A stretch of 64,000 nucleotides of DNA from 66-474 sp051954935 (GTDB lineage: Bacteria > Pseudomonadota > Gammaproteobacteria > Xanthomonadales > Rhodanobacteraceae). The notes below the pieces were generated by a model that saw nothing but the letters and a program-made list of their open reading frames with translations, was not told where the DNA came from and did no database searches. The first letter of the stretch is position 1; every line of letters starts with the position of its first letter. A program made the translations under genes and the position numbers. The stretch spans positions 11,914 through 75,913 of the forward strand of contig JBQCHG010000006.1 of assembly GCA_051954935.1 (NCBI GenBank), written 5' to 3'. Below are positions 42,654 to 50,905 of this stretch, one piece after another.

Positions 42654-43612
42654 GCCGCCGCCTTGCCGTGCGCGCCGTTCTGCTCGACGAGCCGCACGAA
42701 CAGCTCCTCCAGCCGGTTGGTCTTGTTGCGCATCGAGGTGACCGTGATGCCGCGCGCCGAGAGCATCGCGAACAGCGAGTTCAGGTCGTGCTGCTTGGAC
42801 ATTTCCGCCTCCAGCGTGTGGCCGTCCATGCAGGTCAGCTTCACGCCGGGCACATCCGGCAGCGCATCGCAATTGCCGTGGATGTCGAGCACGAAGGTCT
42901 CCACGTCCAGCTTGCCCAGCAGCGTGCGCATCGCGGTGTTCTCCACGATCGTGCCGTGGTCGATGATCGCGATGTTGCGGCACAACTGCTCGGCTTCCTC
43001 GAGGTAATGCGTGGTGAGGATCACCGTGGTGCCGGCGCGGTTGATGCCGGTAATGAACTGCCACATCGAACGGCGGATTTCGATGTCCACGCCCGCGGTG
43101 GGTTCGTCCAGGATCAGCAGCCGTGGCTCGTTCATCATCGCGCGCGCGATCATCAACCGCCGCTTCATGCCGCCGGACATCATGCGCGTGGGCTGGTGCG
43201 CCTTGTCCCAGATGCGCAGCTCGTTGAGGTATTTCTCCGCACGTTTCATCGCAATGGAACGCGGGATGCCATAGAAACCGGCGACGTTGACGCAGACTTC
43301 GAACGGCGTCTCGAACTGGTTGAAGTTGATTTCCTGCGGCACCAGTCCGATCTGCCGCATCACGCCGCCGCGATCGTCGTGGATGGAGAGGCCGAACACG
43401 CGTGCGTCGCCCGCGGTCGGATTCACCAGCGAGGAGAGAATCCCGATCAGGGTGGATTTGCCTGCCCCGTTGGGACCCAGGAGCGCGAAGAAGTCGCCCG
43501 GGGCGACGCGCAGGGACACGCCCTTGAGCGCCTGCACGCCGTTGGAGTACGTCTTGCGAAGATCGATGGTTTCGAGCGCGGCGGTATCGCGCGCGGCTGC
43601 GGAATCGGACAT
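42650..43612 (-). CDS. ABC transporter ATP-binding protein (YadG-like)
   Basis: 320 residues. Walker A GPNGAGKSTLIGIL, signature MMSGGMKRRLMIARAMMNEP, Walker B LLILDEPTAGVDIEIR, and the switch His in TTHYLEEAEQ. The roughly 85 residues after the core match the C-terminal regulatory region of YadG/NodI-like ATPases. It is the first gene of the two-gene exporter operon and divergent from the ferredoxin reductase gene, with 43 bp between starts, so the promoters must be very close. Confidence 0.94.
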   Translation of the reverse strand: MSDSAAARDTAALETIDLRKTYSNGVQALKGVSLRVAPGDFFALLGPNGAGKSTLIGILSSLVNPTAGDARVFGLSIHDDRGGVMRQIGLVPQEINFNQFETPFEVCVNVAGFYGIPRSIAMKRAEKYLNELRIWDKAHQPTRMMSGGMKRRLMIARAMMNEPRLLILDEPTAGVDIEIRRSMWQFITGINRAGTTVILTTHYLEEAEQLCRNIAIIDHGTIVENTAMRTLLGKLDVETFVLDIHGNCDALPDVPGVKLTCMDGHTLEAEMSKQHDLNSLFAMLSARGITVTSMRNKTNRLEELFVRLVEQNGAHGKAAA

Positions 43613-43655
43613 GGGGCGCTAGTATATCGGGCTTTACCCGGGTTCTTTGGCTCCT

Positions 43656-44402
43656 GTGCCGCAACATTTTCAACTCAAACTTGCAGACAGTTTCATGCTG
43701 GCGCCGACGGTCCGCCACCTGTCGTTCGAACGCGCCGACGGCACGCCGTTCGCATTCACGCCAGGGCAATTCATCCAGGTCCACTTCAACTACGCGGACG
43801 GCAAGCCGACCAAGCGCAGCTATTCGGTCGGCACGGTCGGCGAAGCACCGGGCACGGTGCGGCGGCTGGAGATCGCGGTGTCCTACGTGCAGGGCGGTGC
43901 TGCGACCGAACTGCTGGGCAACCTGCCGCACGGCGGGGAGGTCGAGGCCAGCGGGCCGTACGGGCGGTTTTGCCTGGACGAGAAGGACAGCAATCAGCGC
44001 TACCTGCTGATCGCGACCGGGACCGGGGTCACGCCCTATCGCGCGATGCTCCCGCAGATCGAGAAACTGATCGCCGAACGCGGTTGCCGGTTCGTGCTGC
44101 TGTACGGCGCGCGCAACGAACAGGAATTGTTGTACGGCGAGGAATTCGATGCCTTCGCGCGCACGCACGAAGGTTTCGACTTCCATCCCTGTTTCTCGCG
44201 CGGGCCGCGCGCAGCGCCTCGCGCGCACGATCGCCTCGGTTACGTGCAGAAGGTATTGCCGGAATTCGAACCGAGCCCCGAGCACGACATTGCCTACCTG
44301 TGCGGCAATCCGGACATGGTGGACGCCACCTTCAACGTGCTGAAGGAAGCGGGGTTGCCGGTACAGCACATCCGGCGCGAGAAGTACGTCTCTTCGCGAT
44401 AG
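43656..44402 (+). CDS. Ferredoxin/flavodoxin--NADP(+) reductase
   Basis: 248 residues. FAD-binding TKRSYSVGTVGEAPG, VEASGPYGRFCLDE and NADP-binding LIATGTGVTPYRAMLPQIE with IAYLCGNPDMVDATFNVLKE. Length and ending (REKYVSSR) fit the bacterial FPR family, which moves electrons between NADPH and ferredoxin or flavodoxin and helps in oxidative stress. The start is probably GTG at 43656; TTG at 43647 is possible. Neither has a strong ribosome binding site. Confidence 0.9.
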   Translation: MPQHFQLKLADSFMLAPTVRHLSFERADGTPFAFTPGQFIQVHFNYADGKPTKRSYSVGTVGEAPGTVRRLEIAVSYVQGGAATELLGNLPHGGEVEASGPYGRFCLDEKDSNQRYLLIATGTGVTPYRAMLPQIEKLIAERGCRFVLLYGARNEQELLYGEEFDAFARTHEGFDFHPCFSRGPRAAPRAHDRLGYVQKVLPEFEPSPEHDIAYLCGNPDMVDATFNVLKEAGLPVQHIRREKYVSSR

Positions 44403-44487
44403 AAGCGTATCCGGGGCCGCCCGGCGGTTCCTCACGATTGCAGTGGGTTGAAACCTGCCCTACCGTTCGCTTACGGGGGAGGCCGCC

Positions 44488-45060
44488 ATGCACTTCGATC
44501 TCAACACCGCCGCGACCCTGGTAACGCTGGTCGTAATCATCGTCACCGCCGTTGCGGCGTTCGTGCAGCTGCGCCACATGCGCGCGAGCAATCAGTTGCA
44601 GGGCCTGCTGACCGTCCTGGAGCGCGTCGAGAGCGCGAATTTCAACCACCTGGTGGACGGTGCCCGTCAAGTGCTCGGCGAAAAGTTGCCCGATCCCGCA
44701 TACCGGCGCAGCATCGAGGAGGGAACCGTCAGCCGTACCGACAATCCGTGGCTGAACCTGTGCAACTCCTACGAATGGGTGGGCAGCCTGGTCCGGCGCG
44801 GCCTGATCGAGGAGGACCCGGTGATGGACATCTACGCAGATCGCATCATCGCCGCCTGGAAGACGACCGAACCAGCCGTCGCCATCGCGCGCCGCGGTCG
44901 CGACGCAGGCGTGCTGGAAAATTTCGAGTACCTGTACATGCGCGCCTGCGAATATATCGCCCGCTACCCCGAGGGGATGTACCCCGCGCACATGCCGCGC
45001 GCAAAACTGCACGACCCCTGGGCGGAGGTCGATGCATCGAAGGCATCCGCCGAAGGATGA
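44488..45060 (+). CDS. DUF4760-type membrane protein, first gene of a two-component operon
   Basis: 190 residues. One N-terminal membrane helix (ATLVTLVVIIVTAVAAFVQL) followed by a cytoplasmic helical domain (LTVLERVESANFNHLVDGAR, NSYEWVGSLVRRGLIEEDPV) resembling DUF4760. GGGGGAGG precedes the ATG. The stop overlaps the response regulator start (ATGA), so it is translationally coupled to the two-component genes and might be an accessory to sensing. Its function is unknown. Confidence 0.75.
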   Translation: MHFDLNTAATLVTLVVIIVTAVAAFVQLRHMRASNQLQGLLTVLERVESANFNHLVDGARQVLGEKLPDPAYRRSIEEGTVSRTDNPWLNLCNSYEWVGSLVRRGLIEEDPVMDIYADRIIAAWKTTEPAVAIARRGRDAGVLENFEYLYMRACEYIARYPEGMYPAHMPRAKLHDPWAEVDASKASAEG

Positions 45061-45722
45061 AACTGCTTCTGGTCGAGGACTCGCAACGCCTGCGCGACAC
45101 GCTCGCGCGCGGACTGCGCGCGGCCGGTTTCACGGTGGACGTCGCCGCGGACGGCATGGAGGCCAACGGATTCCTCGCCGGCTTCGACTACGATTTCGTG
45201 CTGCTGGATTTGGGGCTGCCGCGCATGGACGGATTCGGCGTGCTGCGCGCCCTGCCCGCGGGCGGGCCGCGGCCGCGCGTACTGGTGCTCTCCGCGCGCG
45301 ACCAGGTGGGCGACCGCATCGACGCACTGAATGCGGGCGCCGACGATTATCTGGTCAAGCCTTTCGCTTTCGAGGAAGTGCTGGCGCGGCTGCACGCGCT
45401 CGCGCGGCGCCCGGCCGAGGCGCGCGCGGATGTGCTGGAGCACGCGGGCATCCGGCTGGACGCGCGCGCGCATCAGGCCACGTGCGGCGAGCGGGCATTG
45501 AACCTGACCCCGCGCGAATTTTCACTGCTGGAGTTGCTGTTGCGTCATCGCGGGCGGGTATTCACGCGCGCCGCGATCCTGGAGCGCATCGCCGGGAGCA
45601 GCAGCGAGGTGTCGGATCGCAGCGTGGAGGTGCTGGTGTTCGGATTGCGCCGCAAACTCGATGAAGCCGGCTGCGCGGGTGTGATCGAGAACCGTCGCGG
45701 CGCGGGCTACATCATCCCGTGA
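45057..45722 (+). CDS. OmpR-family response regulator (QseB/PmrA-like)
   Basis: 221 residues. Receiver domain: MKLLLVEDSQRLRDTLARGL, phospho-acceptor Asp in FVLLDLGLPRMDGFGVL (about residue 51), DDYLVKPFAFEEVLARL. The winged helix follows: LNLTPREFSLLELLLRHRGR, SDRSVEVLVFGLRRKLDEAG, IENRRGAGYIIP. It overlaps both neighbours (ATGA before, GTGA after), so the three genes form one tight operon. Target genes are not evident. Confidence 0.94.
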   Translation: MKLLLVEDSQRLRDTLARGLRAAGFTVDVAADGMEANGFLAGFDYDFVLLDLGLPRMDGFGVLRALPAGGPRPRVLVLSARDQVGDRIDALNAGADDYLVKPFAFEEVLARLHALARRPAEARADVLEHAGIRLDARAHQATCGERALNLTPREFSLLELLLRHRGRVFTRAAILERIAGSSSEVSDRSVEVLVFGLRRKLDEAGCAGVIENRRGAGYIIP

Positions 45723-47065
45723 AGGGCTTTTCGCTCCGACTGCGCCTCACCTTGCTGCTCGCGCTAGCGACGCTGGTGGCGCTCGGCATCGCCGCGTGGA
45801 TCGTGGACTGGCGTGCGGATGCGGAGATGCAGCAGCGCTTTGACAGCGCGCTGCTCGCGCGCGCGCAGGCGTTCGCGGCGCTCGCGCGCGTCGAGGATGG
45901 CAGCATGATGGCGGCCAAGCCCGACGCAATCGCATCGGGCCTGTTTCCCGGCAGCACCGGCGCAAGCTGGTACGACTTGCGTTGCCGCGGCGCGCGCATC
46001 GCAAGCAGCGCGCAGCTTCCGCCGGCGATGAATTCCTCGGCAACTCCTCAGTTTGCCGACGCGCATTTGCCGAATGGACGTCTGTTGCGCGAAGTCGCCC
46101 TTCGGTTCACGCCCGCCGCGACCGCGCATTCACCCGCTTGCGAACTGTTTTACGCGCTGGATCGCGGTCCGCTCGACGAAATCCTCGATACACTGGATTT
46201 GATCCTGCTCGGCAGCATCCTTGGCGCATGCCTGGTCGTCCTCGCCCTGACACCATGGCTGGTGCGGCGCGGCCTTCGTCCGCTCAGCACGCTGGACGCG
46301 GCAATGGCGCGCATCGGTCCTGACGCGCCGGGCGAGCGGTTGCCGCGCGCCGATACGCGCGAGCTTGCGCCGCTGGTCGCGCGCTTCAATGAAGTGCTGG
46401 CGCGCATGGACGAAGGCCTCGCGCGCGAACGGCAGTTCGCCGCGGGGCTTGCGCACGAACTGCGCACGCGACTGGCCGAACTGCGCACCATCGTGGACGT
46501 GGAGATGCGGTATCCCGGCGAGCGCGGCATGCACAGCGTGCTGGAAGAGATCGGCAGCATCGGCCGCGAACTGGAGGCGACCGTCGCCGCACTCCTGCAG
46601 CTCACCCGCATCGAATCCGGCGTGCAAACCGCGCAACACGAAACGGTGGACGTTCGGGCGCTGCTGACGCGCGTGCTGGCGCGACACAACGACGCGCTGC
46701 TTGCACGCGGCTTGCGCGTGGAGCGCCACGACGCTCAGGTCGAAGTTCGCATCGAAACCGATCCCGCGCTGCTGGAGATCGTGCTGGACAATCTACTCGG
46801 CAACGCGGTGTCCTATGCGCCGGTGGACACTGTGGTGAGCATACACGTAGCACCACGGCACATCGGGATCGGCAACGCCGCGCCGGGTTTGGGCGAAGAG
46901 GACCTGGCGCGGTTCGGTCAGCGCTTCTGGCGCAAGGGCACCGGTGAGGGCGCGGGGCACGCGGGGCTCGGACTCGCGCTCTCGCAAGTGGCCGCGCGCG
47001 CGCTGGGGATGCGGCTGGATTTTGCGCTCGAATCAGAGATTTTGCGCGCGACGCTCGCGTGGTAA
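45719..47065 (+). CDS. Sensor histidine kinase (QseC/PmrB-like)
   Basis: 448 residues, GTG start overlapping the regulator stop. Two membrane helices (about 5-27 and 155-177) flank a periplasmic region with two Cys; a HAMP-like linker follows. The phospho-acceptor box is FAAGLAHELRTRLAELRTIV, with Arg where Pro is usual. The ATP domain has LDNLLGNAVSYAP, a G1 box reading GNAAPGLGEEDL (Asn in place of the common Asp, as in several QseC-type kinases) and GAGHAGLGLALSQVAARALG. It ends 4 bp from the convergent oxidoreductase gene. Confidence 0.9.
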   Translation: MKGFSLRLRLTLLLALATLVALGIAAWIVDWRADAEMQQRFDSALLARAQAFAALARVEDGSMMAAKPDAIASGLFPGSTGASWYDLRCRGARIASSAQLPPAMNSSATPQFADAHLPNGRLLREVALRFTPAATAHSPACELFYALDRGPLDEILDTLDLILLGSILGACLVVLALTPWLVRRGLRPLSTLDAAMARIGPDAPGERLPRADTRELAPLVARFNEVLARMDEGLARERQFAAGLAHELRTRLAELRTIVDVEMRYPGERGMHSVLEEIGSIGRELEATVAALLQLTRIESGVQTAQHETVDVRALLTRVLARHNDALLARGLRVERHDAQVEVRIETDPALLEIVLDNLLGNAVSYAPVDTVVSIHVAPRHIGIGNAAPGLGEEDLARFGQRFWRKGTGEGAGHAGLGLALSQVAARALGMRLDFALESEILRATLAW

Positions 47066-47069
47066 CCCT

Positions 47070-48254
47070 CTATCCGATCCGCCCCTTCAACGACGCCGCA
47101 TCGAAGGGACCGCTCTCCGCGATCAACGCGCGCGCGTTGTCCTTCTGGTCCCACGTGTTCCAGAGCAGCACGCCGCGCACACGGCCGTCCCCGAGGTAAT
47201 ACACCACGCCTTCGCGGTTCGGCTGCTTCCAGTCTTCGACCATTTGCAGGCGCGAATCGAGGTCGCCCAGGGCCTCGTAACCCAGGTCGAACAGGTCGGA
47301 ATAGAAATACGGAAGGTGCGTGTAGGGCCGATCGGCCCCGGCCATGTTGGCGCCCGCGTGCGCGCCCATGGTGAGCGCGGCATCCTCGTGCTCGACGCGC
47401 CGCCGCGTGCCGAGCGTGGCATCCGGATAATTCGCCACGTCGCCAGCCGCGTAGACATCCGGCACGGATGTGCACAGGCGATCATCCACCACGATTCCGT
47501 TGTCCACCTGCAACCCGGCCGATTGCGCGAGCTGCACGTTGGGCGTGATCCCCAGTCCCGCAACCACCCATTCCGCTTCCACGCTGGTGCCGTCGCGCAG
47601 GCTCAATGTGACGCCTTCATCGGTGGCGCTGCCTGCTGTCACCATAGCGCCGCAGCGCACGTCCACGCCCTTGCCACGGTAGTAGTCGGTGACGAAGCGC
47701 GCCAGGTCCGGCGGATACACGCGCGCACCGATCGCGTCTTCGGCGACAAGTTGCGTCACTTTCGCGCCGTTCATCGCCAGCGCCGCCGCGATCTCGCTGC
47801 CGATGAAGCCGCCGCCGATCACCGCGATGCGGATGCCTTCGTGCAGCGCATCGCGCAGGGCGTGATAATCGTCCAGCACGCGGTAGTAGAGCACGCGGTC
47901 ACCTTCCAGCCCACCGATACGCCGCGGCGTGCCGCCTGTGGCGAGCAGCAATTTGCCGTAACGGTAATGATCGCCGTGGTCGTCGCGCACGGACTTGGCG
48001 TGCGGGTCGAGCGCCGTCGCATGCCGGCCTGGGAACAGCGTCGCCTGCACGCCTTCGATGTCGCGCCAGATGTCCTCGGGCTGCTTCTTGCCGTTCCACA
48101 GATCCTTGGTGAGCGGCGGACGATCGTACGGCGGGTGCGCTTCCGCACCGATCAGGCCGATGCTGCCGCGCGGATCGCGCGCGCGGATGCCGTGCGCGGC
48201 GGCGGAAGCCGCCATGCCGGCGCCCAGGATCAGGTAGTCGTAGGCGTGTTCCAT
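47070..48254 (-). CDS. FAD-dependent pyridine nucleotide-disulfide-type oxidoreductase (rubredoxin/ferredoxin reductase-like)
   Basis: 394 residues. FAD-binding YLILGAGMAASAAAHGIRAR, NAD-binding IAVIGGGFIGSEIAAALAMN and the second FAD contact VPDVYAAGDVANYPDATLG. A C-terminal reductase domain of about 75 residues follows (YFYSDLFDLGYEALGDLDSR). No redox-active Cys pair, so it belongs with ferredoxin, putidaredoxin or monodehydroascorbate reductases or AIF-like proteins. AAGGAG precedes the ATG. No electron acceptor gene is adjacent. Confidence 0.88.
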   Translation of the reverse strand: MEHAYDYLILGAGMAASAAAHGIRARDPRGSIGLIGAEAHPPYDRPPLTKDLWNGKKQPEDIWRDIEGVQATLFPGRHATALDPHAKSVRDDHGDHYRYGKLLLATGGTPRRIGGLEGDRVLYYRVLDDYHALRDALHEGIRIAVIGGGFIGSEIAAALAMNGAKVTQLVAEDAIGARVYPPDLARFVTDYYRGKGVDVRCGAMVTAGSATDEGVTLSLRDGTSVEAEWVVAGLGITPNVQLAQSAGLQVDNGIVVDDRLCTSVPDVYAAGDVANYPDATLGTRRRVEHEDAALTMGAHAGANMAGADRPYTHLPYFYSDLFDLGYEALGDLDSRLQMVEDWKQPNREGVVYYLGDGRVRGVLLWNTWDQKDNARALIAESGPFDAASLKGRIG

Positions 48255-48276
48255 GGCTCTCCTTTGCGGTCATCGT

Positions 48277-48314
48277 GATCGCGGGCTTCAAAAGCGGACG
48301 CCCGCACCTTGCGG
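48277..48314. repeat. Hairpin intergenic repeat, copy 5
   Basis: GATCGCGGGCTTCAAAAGCGG then ACGCCCGCACCTTGCGG; same lead-in and AAAAGCGG core as the other copies, with a decayed palindrome. Lies between the oxidoreductase start and queF. Confidence 0.45.
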
Positions 48315-48395
48315 TTCTTTAGGCTCGCGTCCTGCGACACGATCCATTGTGCGCTTGATGATTCCGGGCGCCAAATGGTTCCCGGGTTCCGGGCG

Positions 48396-49232
48396 CTACT
48401 GCCTTGCTCCGCGCAGGTTCCGCGGCATCGCTCCGAAACCATGCGTCGCCCGCCACGGGTTGATGTCCAGCCCGCCGCGGCGGGTGAAGCGCGCGTACAC
48501 GCTCAACGCGCGCGGCGCACAACGCGCCATGATGTCCACAAAGATGCGCTCCACGCACGCCTCGTGGAACCCGCAGTGGTTGCGATAGGAAACCAAATAG
48601 CGCAGCAAGCCGGCGTGATCCATCGGTGCGCCGGCGTAATGGATCTGCAGCGCGGCCCAGTCCGGCTGTCCGGTCACCGGGCAGTTGGAACGGAACGATT
48701 GCGTGGTCAGCGCCTCCTCGATATGGCGCGCGTGCGTGTTGGCGCACAGATGATCCGGCTGCGGCGGTCCGTAGTCGGCGATGTCGAGCTCCATGTCATC
48801 GAGCGAGGCGCCGGGCAGTTCGGCGATCTTCTGCGATGCGAAGTCGTGGCCCTCGACCAACGCGACTTCGACATTCGCGCCCGCGGCGGCGGAGAGATCG
48901 CGCGCGATGCTTGCCCCCAGCACTGCGGTGTCGTCGACACGCGTCTGCGCGTAACCGTTCAAGTACAGCTTCAGTGACTTGGATTCGACCAGGTTCGGCG
49001 AGTCGGCCGGCACGCGCAGCTCGGCGATCGCGACGCGCGGCTTGCCGCGCGCATCCAGCCACGACAGTTCGTAGGCGTTCCAGATGTCCGCGCCGGCGAA
49101 TGGCAGCGCGCGCGCATCCAGCCCGAGTTCCGCGCGTGACTGCGAGCGCGCGATCGGGAACAGCACGCGCGCGTCCGGCGAGTCGGGATAGGCGACCTCG
49201 CGGCCGAGCGGGATTGTGTTTTGAGAAATCAT
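48396..49232 (-). CDS. queF: NADPH-dependent 7-cyano-7-deazaguanine reductase (type II)
   Basis: 278 residues. It reduces preQ0 to preQ1, the last free-base step before tRNA insertion in queuosine synthesis. The long, tandem T-fold form typical of gammaproteobacteria is shown by LVESKSLKLYLNGYAQTRV in the N-terminal half, the catalytic Cys in FRSNCPVTGQPDWAALQI, and GFHEACVERIFVDI. FolE, which feeds the same pathway, is also in the window. I find no preQ1 riboswitch upstream. The serine hydrolase gene lies upstream on the same strand. Confidence 0.95.
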   Translation of the reverse strand: MISQNTIPLGREVAYPDSPDARVLFPIARSQSRAELGLDARALPFAGADIWNAYELSWLDARGKPRVAIAELRVPADSPNLVESKSLKLYLNGYAQTRVDDTAVLGASIARDLSAAAGANVEVALVEGHDFASQKIAELPGASLDDMELDIADYGPPQPDHLCANTHARHIEEALTTQSFRSNCPVTGQPDWAALQIHYAGAPMDHAGLLRYLVSYRNHCGFHEACVERIFVDIMARCAPRALSVYARFTRRGGLDINPWRATHGFGAMPRNLRGARQ

Positions 49233-49333
49233 GCGAACGTGGAATTCTTAATGCCAGATGCGAGCAGTAAGCCAGTGACTGCACCAGCCATCCATGGCGC
49301 GCTCTCCGATCGGCATCCATGCCTCACCCGACC

Positions 49334-49377
49334 AGGCGGCGCGATCTGCCATTCAAGGCAGATCGCAAACGCCGCCT
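49334..49377 (-). terminator. Strong stem-loop at the end of the serine hydrolase gene
   Basis: Perfect 10-bp arms GCGATCTGCC (49341-49350) and GGCAGATCGC (49357-49366) with loop ATTCAA, extended by outer arms AGGCGGC (49334-49340) and GCCGCCT (49371-49377). The outer arm overlaps the stop codon. There is no U-run, so it may stabilise or attenuate rather than terminate by itself. Confidence 0.5.
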
Positions 49378-50776
49378 AATCGACCACCGGGGCCACGATG
49401 TACTGTTCAAGCTTGCCGTCGGGCATGGTGTAGGTGCTGAGATCAAGCGTCATCTTGGGGAACCTGATCTTGTATGCGCGCATGGTCATGCCGCCGCGCA
49501 GGCGCCACGCGGTCTGCTCGAACTTCTGCGGCGTGCCCAGGGGCGCCAGGCTGTTCGCGTAATCCTTCAGCGCCGTCGCGTCGAAGTACGCGTTGCAGTT
49601 CGAGGTGAACAGCGCGCGGTCGATCCTGCCGTGCTGCAAGCCGGTGAAGATTTCACGCGCCTGCGCCAGCGCCCTGGCGGCGGCCGGATCCTGCACGTCG
49701 AACAGCACCTTAGCGATGGCTTTGGCGACGAGATCGGAAGCGGGCGTCGCATCCTGGTTCACCAGCACCACCACCGCCGCATCGTCGTCCGGATAGATCA
49801 CGTTCATCGCGGTGAAGCCGGACACTTCGCCACTGTGGCTGATCACGCGGCGCCCGCCTTCGCTGCCCACGTGCACGCCGAGGCCGTACTGCGAACCGAG
49901 CCCATTGTTCAACACGACCTCGGTCTCCAGCGCGCGGTACGAGGACGGTTGCAACAGGCTCTGCTTCAGCACCGAAATGTCCCACTGCGCCAGATCCTGC
50001 GCGGTCATCGCCAGCTCGCCGGCGCCGAACATCCAGCCGGCGCCTTCCTTCGGCGCCGGCCGCGGCGGGCCGAGCGCGAAACGCGTGTAGCCGCGTGCGT
50101 CGGTCGCAGGCAGCGCCTTCAGGTTGGTGTTGTAGGCGTCCTTGATGCCAAGCTGCGGGAGCACGTTCTTCTGCAGGAATTCGAACGGCGTCAGTCCGCT
50201 GACCTTCTGGATGATCGCGCCGATGATCACGAAGCCGGTGTTGCTGTACTGCCACTTGGAACCGGGTTCGAAATCCAGCGGCTTCTTCGCCCAGGTGTCC
50301 ATGATCCGCGCCGGCGTGGTCGCGTGCATCATGCCGGGCATCACGTAATCCTCCGGCCAGTAATCCTGGTAACCGGAAGTGTGCGACAGCAGCTCGCGCA
50401 GGGTGATGTCGTTCGCGCGCGTGAGGTCGGGAAAATATTTCGACAGCTTGTCGTCGAGGCTCAGCTTGCCTTGCTGCTGCAGCATCAGGATCGCCGCGGC
50501 GGCGAACTGCTTGCTGATCGAACCGATGCTGTAGCGCATGCCCGGCTTCGCCGCCGTGTCCGGCAGCCGCGCCTTGCCGTACGCCTGCGCATACGCGATC
50601 TTGCCGTCCTTCACCAGCGCGATCGAGGCGCTGGGCACGCCGGTGGTGGCCAGCACCTTGTTCACGGCCTGGTCGATCCTGCCGTGCAGCGCCACCGGTT
50701 GCGGCGCATCGGCCCATGCGGCCGACGCCAGGAACGCCAGCAGCCCGCCCAACAGCCAACGCGAATGGATGCGCAC
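49376..50776 (-). CDS. Secreted serine hydrolase of the beta-lactamase/class C PBP family
   Basis: 466 residues. A signal peptide (WLLGGLLAFLASAAWADAPQ) precedes the serine beta-lactamase fold: SxxK in YSIGSISKQFAAAA, YxN in KWQYSNTGFVIIGA, HSG in RRVISHSGEVSG. The last 100 residues are an extra C-terminal domain of the type found in many Lysobacterales esterase/peptidase-like proteins. It may be a D-aminopeptidase, esterase or PBP4-like enzyme; true beta-lactamase activity is unlikely. GTG at 50776 is chosen because GGGAG lies upstream. Confidence 0.87.
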   Translation of the reverse strand: MRIHSRWLLGGLLAFLASAAWADAPQPVALHGRIDQAVNKVLATTGVPSASIALVKDGKIAYAQAYGKARLPDTAAKPGMRYSIGSISKQFAAAAILMLQQQGKLSLDDKLSKYFPDLTRANDITLRELLSHTSGYQDYWPEDYVMPGMMHATTPARIMDTWAKKPLDFEPGSKWQYSNTGFVIIGAIIQKVSGLTPFEFLQKNVLPQLGIKDAYNTNLKALPATDARGYTRFALGPPRPAPKEGAGWMFGAGELAMTAQDLAQWDISVLKQSLLQPSSYRALETEVVLNNGLGSQYGLGVHVGSEGGRRVISHSGEVSGFTAMNVIYPDDDAAVVVLVNQDATPASDLVAKAIAKVLFDVQDPAAARALAQAREIFTGLQHGRIDRALFTSNCNAYFDATALKDYANSLAPLGTPQKFEQTAWRLRGGMTMRAYKIRFPKMTLDLSTYTMPDGKLEQYIVAPVVD

Positions 50777-50872
50777 CGTCGCTCTCCCGAAAGGCACCGG
50801 AGGACAACGATAGCAGCCCGCTCCGTTTCGGCGCGAGACGGTGCGTTCGCGCCTCCGCCCATTGGCGGACGC

Positions 50873-50898
50873 ACCCCTCTCCCGGGCGGGAGAGGGGT
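50873..50898. repeat. Perfect 26-bp palindrome after the RND pump gene
   Basis: ACCCCTCTCCCG, GG, CGGGAGAGGGGT. It lies 7 bp beyond the pump stop codon. No T-run on either strand. The CCCTCTCCC...GGGAGAGGG type is a common dispersed repeat in proteobacteria and may act as a transcript end stabiliser. Confidence 0.7.
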
Positions 50899-50905
50899 GG
50901 CAGGA

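Noticed and set aside
49233..49375. preQ1 riboswitch near queF
   Set aside because: No compact pseudoknot-like pattern with an A-rich tail before the queF start; only an unrelated strong hairpin at the end of the upstream gene.
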